DNA of 64,000 bases from Prevotellaceae bacterium UBA6398 (GTDB lineage: Bacteria > Bacteroidota > Bacteroidia > Bacteroidales > Bacteroidaceae). The first letter of the stretch is position 1, and each line of letters begins with the position of its first letter. The notes beneath the pieces were generated by a model. That model was not told where the DNA came from, did not search any database, and saw nothing but the letters and a program-made list of their open reading frames with translations. The translations under genes and the position numbers were made by a program. Below are positions 60,258 through 64,000 of the stretch, one piece after another. The stretch is taken from contig DJQA01000016.1 of NCBI GenBank assembly GCA_002437495.1, forward strand, positions 1-64,000, written 5' to 3'.

Positions 60258-61250
60258 TTACCGCTTTATCTTTTCGCTTATTTCAAGCATCCGCCTGATG
60301 GGTTTTACAGCCTTTCGGGCTATTTCCGGGCTTACGTCTATTGACGGCCATTCGTATTTCAGGCAGTTGTACAGCTTCTCCATTGTGTTGAGGCGCATAT
60401 AGGCACATTCGTTGCACGCGCAGGTGCTGTCATCGGGCGGCACGGGGATGAACTTCTTGTCGGGGCACGACTTTTGCATCTCGTGCAGTATGCCGCTTTC
60501 CGTCGCCACGAGAAACTCTTTCACATCGCTGTTCTTGGCGTGTTTCAGCAGCGCGGCGGTTGAGCCGACATAGTCGGCAAGTTTAAGTACCGCCCCCTTG
60601 CATTCCGGGTGGGCGAGGATTTCTGCGTTGGGGTGTTGCGATTTCAGCGCCACGATTTTTTCTACCGAAAAACGCTCGTGCACATCGCACGCACCGTTCC
60701 ACAAAAGCATATTGCGCCCGGTTATGGAGTTGATGTAGTTGCCCAGGTTGTAGTCGGGGCCGAAAATAAGCTTTGCGTCCTTGGGGAAACTTTCAACTAT
60801 CTCCTTGGCGTTGCCCGATGTAACCACCACGTCGGTAAGAGCCTTCACCGCTGCCGAGGTGTTTACGTAAGAAAGCACTTTATAGCCCGGATGCGCCTTT
60901 ACAAACTCGGCAAACTTGTCGGCGGGACAGCTTTCGGCGAGCGAGCAGTGGGAATTGAGGTCGGGCAGGAGAACTGTCTTGTCGGGACACAGAATCTTGT
61001 TGGTTTCGGCCATGAAGTTCACGCCGCACATCACTATAATCCTGGCGTTGGTTTTTGCGGCTTTCTGCGCAAGTGCCAAGCTGTCGCCCACGAAATCGGC
61101 AACGTCTTGAATAGGTCCCACAGTGTAGAAATGCGCCAACACAATGGCGTTTTTCTCCTTGCACATTTTTCTTATCTCTTTGGCGAGGTCTGTTCCTGCG
61201 GGAATAGGCTCGTCGGCATATCCTTTCTCAATCCAGCTTTGTTTTATCAT
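60258..61250 (-). CDS. nadA: Quinolinate synthase
   Basis: A 330-residue [4Fe-4S] enzyme that condenses iminoaspartate with dihydroxyacetone phosphate to quinolinate, the second step of NAD synthesis. The three repeat-like domains show IVLAHFYTVGPIQDVADFVGDSLALAQKA, the first cluster Cys in MCGVNFMAETNKILCPDK, HPECKGAVLKLADYVGSTAAL, and the last cluster Cys region CACNECAYMRLNTMEKLYNCL. It is the last gene of a minus-strand series after rnpA, yidD and tatD (47 nt from tatD). Its substrate-supplying partner nadB is at 50.5 kb. Confidence 0.95.
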   Translation of the reverse strand: MIKQSWIEKGYADEPIPAGTDLAKEIRKMCKEKNAIVLAHFYTVGPIQDVADFVGDSLALAQKAAKTNARIIVMCGVNFMAETNKILCPDKTVLLPDLNSHCSLAESCPADKFAEFVKAHPGYKVLSYVNTSAAVKALTDVVVTSGNAKEIVESFPKDAKLIFGPDYNLGNYINSITGRNMLLWNGACDVHERFSVEKIVALKSQHPNAEILAHPECKGAVLKLADYVGSTAALLKHAKNSDVKEFLVATESGILHEMQKSCPDKKFIPVPPDDSTCACNECAYMRLNTMEKLYNCLKYEWPSIDVSPEIARKAVKPIRRMLEISEKIKR

Positions 61251-61297
61251 ATAACTTTTGTGGTATGGTTATGCAATCTTGTATTTTGGTTGCAATA

Positions 61298-61972
61298 TTA
61301 CTCATTATTTTCCAATCCAATGGAGTTCGCCTCGCCGAATATCCGCATGAAATTCCGCGCAACCACGCTTTCAAGGTTCTCGCCGCGCAATGCCGAGAAG
61401 CAGTTGTACGTTTCGCACAGTGAAGTTGGCATTGTTGTGTCGGTTTCAAGGAAAATTCTTTCATCGGGGCAGGCCTTTACGCTGTCAATGTTAGCCTTTG
61501 CTCCGAACGAAACTGAAAATCCCGCCTTTATGAGTTGTAACATGGTTGCGGGCTTGCCGCGAAAGCCGTGTACAATCCACATTCCTTCTCCGGGCATAAG
61601 ACCGGAAAATTGCAGCAGCAAGTCTGTGGCGTGCACGCAGTGTATAAGCATGGGCATTGCCTCTTTGCGTGAAATGGCGGCAAGCTCCGAGAAAACCGAC
61701 TTTTGCAGTTCGACAGAATATTTTGACGTGCGGTCGAAACCGCACTCGCCTATGGCAGCTATGCTCTCGTTTAGGGACAAAAGGGTTATGCGTTGTATTT
61801 CGTCTTGAAAGTTTGAGGGAATGTTACAAGGGTGTATTCCCACGGAATACACGATGCCGTTGCCTGCAACCGGCACAGGGTCGCAACCGCTCGCGTCAAC
61901 CACCGATATTGCGGCGTTTGCGTTGGGTGTATGAGTGTGAACGTCGATGTAAAAACGGGCTTCGCCTTTCAT
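61298..61972 (-). CDS. TatD family hydrolase (putative DNase)
   Basis: A 224-residue TIM-barrel metal-dependent hydrolase. It shows the opening YIDVHTHTPN (metal His pair, residues 8-17), YSVGIHPCN, AIGECGFDR, MLIHCVHATDLLLQF (metal His), WIVHGFRGKPATM (metal His), and the catalytic Asp in IFLETDTT. The standard Tat-D signature is recognisable but the protein is shorter than E. coli TatD. The ATG at 61972 overlaps the yidD stop as CATGA, so the start is well supported; the longer frame would run through yidD. It is probably a DNase or related phosphoesterase. Confidence 0.85.
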   Translation of the reverse strand: MKGEARFYIDVHTHTPNANAAISVVDASGCDPVPVAGNGIVYSVGIHPCNIPSNFQDEIQRITLLSLNESIAAIGECGFDRTSKYSVELQKSVFSELAAISRKEAMPMLIHCVHATDLLLQFSGLMPGEGMWIVHGFRGKPATMLQLIKAGFSVSFGAKANIDSVKACPDERIFLETDTTMPTSLCETYNCFSALRGENLESVVARNFMRIFGEANSIGLENNE

Positions 61973-62208
61973 GGCACGGGGTCGTAGCCGCTCCCTCCCC
62001 AAGGGTGGCAGCGCAATATACGCCTCAGGGCAAGCCACAAGCCTTTCAGCGGACCGTGCTTGCGCAACGCCTCTACGGCATATTGCGAGCAGGTGGGCGT
62101 AAAGCGGCACGAAGGGGGCGTGAGCGGGGATATGAATTTTTGGTAAAGGCGCACGGGAATGATAAGAACCGTTACAAGAACTGTGCGCAGGGCTTTAACT
62201 GCTTTCAT
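61969..62208 (-). CDS. yidD: Membrane protein insertion efficiency factor YidD
   Basis: A 79-residue (81 if started at 62214) small membrane-associated protein. The N-terminal amphipathic helix and the diagnostic block LYQKFISPLTPPSCRFTPTCSQYAVEALRKHGPLKGLWLALRRILRCHPWGGSGYDPVP contain the three conserved Cys. YidD assists YidC-dependent insertion of membrane proteins. It overlaps the rnpA end by 14-20 nt and the tatD start by 4 nt. rpmH and yidC, the neighbours in many phyla, are absent here. Confidence 0.95.
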   Translation of the reverse strand: MKAVKALRTVLVTVLIIPVRLYQKFISPLTPPSCRFTPTCSQYAVEALRKHGPLKGLWLALRRILRCHPWGGSGYDPVP

Positions 62209-62650
62209 GACCAACGGCTTTTAGGTTGGGAGTATCCCCGGTTTTGGCAGGCAGACTTTCTGCCATACGGTGGAGCAGATTCTTGATTTTGCGCTCAACA
62301 AGAGCGGAATCCTGCGGCTCGTCAGAAAGCCAGATGAAAGCAACATTCAACGAGTATCGTTCTGCGGTGGCGTTAAGCGAGTTTACTGCATCGATTATAA
62401 TGGCTTTGTTGGCGCGGTAGGCCTCGCGCATCTGGCGTTTTGCCCGGTTGCGGTCAACGGCGTGGTGAAAATGCCGCTTGCTGACACTCATAAGCACTTT
62501 TACTTCGGAAACACTGAAACCTGCAAGCCTGCAAACGGCGCGTATGGGGTATGCGGCGAAGCTTTTGCTACCGGGTGAGAAAAGTTCGTCGACTTCGCGT
62601 TTAAGCGTAAGCCGCTCATGCTTGCGGAAAGTTTTTCTAATTGCAGCCAT
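62195..62650 (-). CDS. rnpA: Ribonuclease P protein component
   Basis: A 151-residue RnpA, the protein cofactor that helps RNase P RNA bind pre-tRNA. The start motif FRKHERLTLKREVDELF is at about residues 8-24. The central RNR signature reads VDRNRAKRQMREAYR, preceded by SVSKRHFHHA (SKR/K with conserved aromatic residues). The ATG at 62650 is chosen since homologues begin with this segment and a -7 promoter box lies only 5 nt upstream; the frame from 62677 would start before the promoter. It is the first gene of the rnpA-yidD-tatD-nadA series. Confidence 0.93.
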   Translation of the reverse strand: MAAIRKTFRKHERLTLKREVDELFSPGSKSFAAYPIRAVCRLAGFSVSEVKVLMSVSKRHFHHAVDRNRAKRQMREAYRANKAIIIDAVNSLNATAERYSLNVAFIWLSDEPQDSALVERKIKNLLHRMAESLPAKTGDTPNLKAVGHESS

Positions 62651-62655
62651 TTGTG

Positions 62656-62663
62656 CAAAATTA
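62656..62663 (-). promoter_or_regulatory. -7 box abutting the rnpA start
   Basis: Complement of CAAAATTA is TAATTTTG. Only CACAA separates it from the ATG; TTG lies 22 bp upstream on the minus strand. It predicts a leaderless mRNA. Confidence 0.55.
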
Positions 62664-62702
62664 GCGAAAACGCGCATAACGCTTGCAAGCCGACCGCAAA
62701 AG

Positions 62703-62733
62703 TTGGCTGTTAATGCGGAATTTTTTATTTTTG
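62703..62733 (+). promoter_or_regulatory. Promoter of dut
   Basis: TTG (62703-62705), a 20-bp spacer, TATTTTTG (62726-62733); the start codon is 28 bp downstream. Confidence 0.65.
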
Positions 62734-62761
62734 CAATTTACGAACAGACTATACATTCATT

Positions 62762-63196
62762 ATGAAAATAAAAGTGATTAACCGTTCCCGCCACGAGCTT
62801 CCACAATACGAAACCCCGCAAAGCGCAGGGCTTGATCTTCGCGCCAACATTGACGCGCCCGTGGTGCTGAAGCCCTTGGAGCGCAAGCTTGTGCCTACGG
62901 GGCTTTTCATGGAACTGCCCGTTGGCTATGAGGCGCAAATACGCCCGCGCTCGGGGTTGGCGTTGAAGCACGGCATAAGCCTGCTAAACACTCCGGGTAC
63001 AATCGATGCGGATTATCGCGGAGAGATAGGCGTTATAATGGTGAACCTCTCAAACGAGGAATTTACCGTGAACGACGGCGACAGGATAGCCCAAATGGTT
63101 GTGTCGCGGCACGAGCAAGTGGAATGGCAGCCCGTGGAAACTCTTGCCGACAGCGAACGCGGCGAAGGCGGATTCGGACATACCGGCAAAAAGTAA
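62762..63196 (+). CDS. dut: Deoxyuridine triphosphate nucleotidohydrolase (dUTPase)
   Basis: A 144-residue trimeric dUTPase that converts dUTP to dUMP and keeps uracil out of DNA. All five motifs are readable: AGLDLRANID (1), PRSGLALKHGI (2), GTIDADYRGEIGVI (3, with the catalytic Asp), RIAQMVVSRHE (4) and GEGGFGHTGK (5). Divergent from rnpA with its own promoter; a TPR-protein gene follows after 19 nt, an order I remember from other Bacteroidales. Confidence 0.96.
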   Translation: MKIKVINRSRHELPQYETPQSAGLDLRANIDAPVVLKPLERKLVPTGLFMELPVGYEAQIRPRSGLALKHGISLLNTPGTIDADYRGEIGVIMVNLSNEEFTVNDGDRIAQMVVSRHEQVEWQPVETLADSERGEGGFGHTGKK

Positions 63197-63215
63197 CGGC
63201 AATCACACAAAAGCA

Positions 63216-64000
63216 ATGGCAATACGCTGGTTTGGCAAAAAAGCATTGTTGAAGGTTTTGGTGGCTATAATGGCTGCGGCCGTTATAGCCCCGCAGGCTT
63301 ATGCGCAAAAAAAACGCGGTAAGAAAAGTGCGGCAGCGGTTAAGGAGACTGTGGCCGACAATGAACGTCAACGCAGGTTCAACGAGTTTTTCCTCGAGTC
63401 GGTGGTGCAGAGAGAGAAAGGCGACTACGCCGCCTCGTTCGACCTTTTGCGCCACGCTTTGGAGATAAATCCCAATGCTCCGGAAGCCCTCTCGGCAATG
63501 GGACTTATGCTTGAGGCCGCAGACAGTGCCGACTCGCTTGATGATGCCGGCACATACATAAAGAAAGCCGTGGAGCTGGAGCCCGACAACTACTATTTTC
63601 AACAGCAACTTGCCGAATACTACGACTCTCGCGGAAAAAGCAAGGAAGCAGTAGAACGCTACGAAATAATGTCGCGGCGCTTTCCCGAACACGATGAGCT
63701 GCTATACAACCTTGCCGAAATATACCGCAGTGGGGAAAACTGGGATGCACTCATAAAGACGCTTTCCCGCATGGAGGTGCAGGAGGGTAAGAGCGATGAG
63801 ATAACTTTGCGAAAAATACACGCCTTTTCCTCGGCGGGAAAAAACGATTCTTCGCTTGTATTGATAAATTCGCTTATATTATCCGACCCTTCAAACAATA
63901 CTTACCGGGTTATTCGCGGCAGAGTGTATGGCGATATGAAGGACTATGAAAAGGAAATGGCGGAATACAAGGCGGTTCTTGCACAAGACCCCTCGAACGA
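63216..64000 (+). CDS. Exported tetratricopeptide-repeat protein (cut by window end)
   Basis: The frame is open from the ATG at 63216 to the window edge (261 codons seen). The N-terminal signal peptide is MAIRWFGKKALLKVLVAIMA and following residues to AYAQ, so the protein goes to the periplasm or outer membrane. TPR-like repeats follow: GDYAASFDLLRHALEINPNAPEAL, AGTYIKKAVELEPDNYYFQQ, GKSKEAVERYEIMSRRFPEH and KDYEKEMAEYKAVLAQDPSN. Such proteins act as scaffolds; the gene downstream of dut in Bacteroidales is usually followed by DUF4292 and M23 peptidase genes, which would lie outside this window. The partner is unknown. Confidence 0.85.
   Translation, partial: MAIRWFGKKALLKVLVAIMAAAVIAPQAYAQKKRGKKSAAAVKETVADNERQRRFNEFFLESVVQREKGDYAASFDLLRHALEINPNAPEALSAMGLMLEAADSADSLDDAGTYIKKAVELEPDNYYFQQQLAEYYDSRGKSKEAVERYEIMSRRFPEHDELLYNLAEIYRSGENWDALIKTLSRMEVQEGKSDEITLRKIHAFSSAGKNDSSLVLINSLILSDPSNNTYRVIRGRVYGDMKDYEKEMAEYKAVLAQDPSN

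Noticed and set aside
60609..61808. 399-codon plus-strand frame across nadA and tatD
   Set aside because: Antisense to two well-supported genes.

Overview
The window is a gene-dense piece of a Bacteroidota chromosome, most likely order Bacteroidales. Evidence: many genes are preceded by the Bacteroidota -7 box TAnnTTTG, several with TTTG or TTG about 19-22 bp upstream; the gene set is typical (SufBCD, a three-gene succinate dehydrogenase/fumarate reductase with cytochrome b558, a PorZ-like type IX secretion protein, a FISUMP protein, DUF2723, NhaD, a TonB-dependent receptor). I cannot name a genus. Muribaculaceae or Prevotellaceae-like bacteria are plausible, but that is inference.

Layout. 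1-2.4 kb: an AT-richer, island-like stretch with a DUF4932 metalloprotease-like gene, ended by tRNA-Arg and tRNA-Val. 2.4-4.5 kb: sufD and sufC on the minus strand. 5.3-6.7 kb: twin small secreted proteins. 7.2-14.1 kb: the rimP-nusA-infB-cvpA-sufB operon. 14.5 kb: tRNA-Met(CAT). 14.7-20.5 kb: CPBP protease, U32 (TrhP-like), GH2 glycosidase, DUF554 and GNAT. 20.9-24.9 kb: a large DUF2723 membrane protein and a polysaccharide deacetylase. 25.5-29.6 kb: a 1349-residue secreted FISUMP protein. 30.2-35.1 kb: M16 peptidase facing a CYTH / small membrane protein / prfB / acyl-CoA ligase cluster. 35.6-44.6 kb: sbcD-sbcC-rdgB-porZ-acyltransferase on the minus strand. 45.1-50.3 kb: sdhCAB and a PBP4-type carboxypeptidase. 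50.4-57.2 kb: nadB, priA, GH43 and nhaD. 57.6-59.7 kb: a TonB-dependent receptor. 60.2-62.7 kb: rnpA-yidD-tatD-nadA (minus). 62.7 kb to the end: dut and a TPR lipoprotein-like gene cut by the window edge.

The most unusual feature is a dispersed intergenic repeat family with 11 copies (A-K) in 64 kb, in almost every long gap between transcription units. Its core is four ~21-bp units, each an A-tract plus a CTAyrT-nn-GrCrTAG-like quasi-palindrome, followed by a T-tract and a conserved tail (CGCC-n-TTGCAAAC-n-TGAAAAACAA). Full-length copies also carry an upstream ~110-140 bp module bounded by palindromes of the type GGGGCGTATTGCATACGCCC. Individual units occur in both orientations in different copies. 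Two copies sit at the ends of a segment whose single inversion would explain why sufCD is separated from, and faces away from, sufB.

Other points of interest: a G8 tract in the promoter spacer of the TonB receptor; three promoters whose -7 box lies only 5-7 nt from the start codon (possible leaderless mRNAs); an 8-bp hairpin in the rimP leader; a prfB without its programmed frameshift; and an unannotated 47-residue membrane protein. All family assignments are from sequence reading and memory; no search was run.
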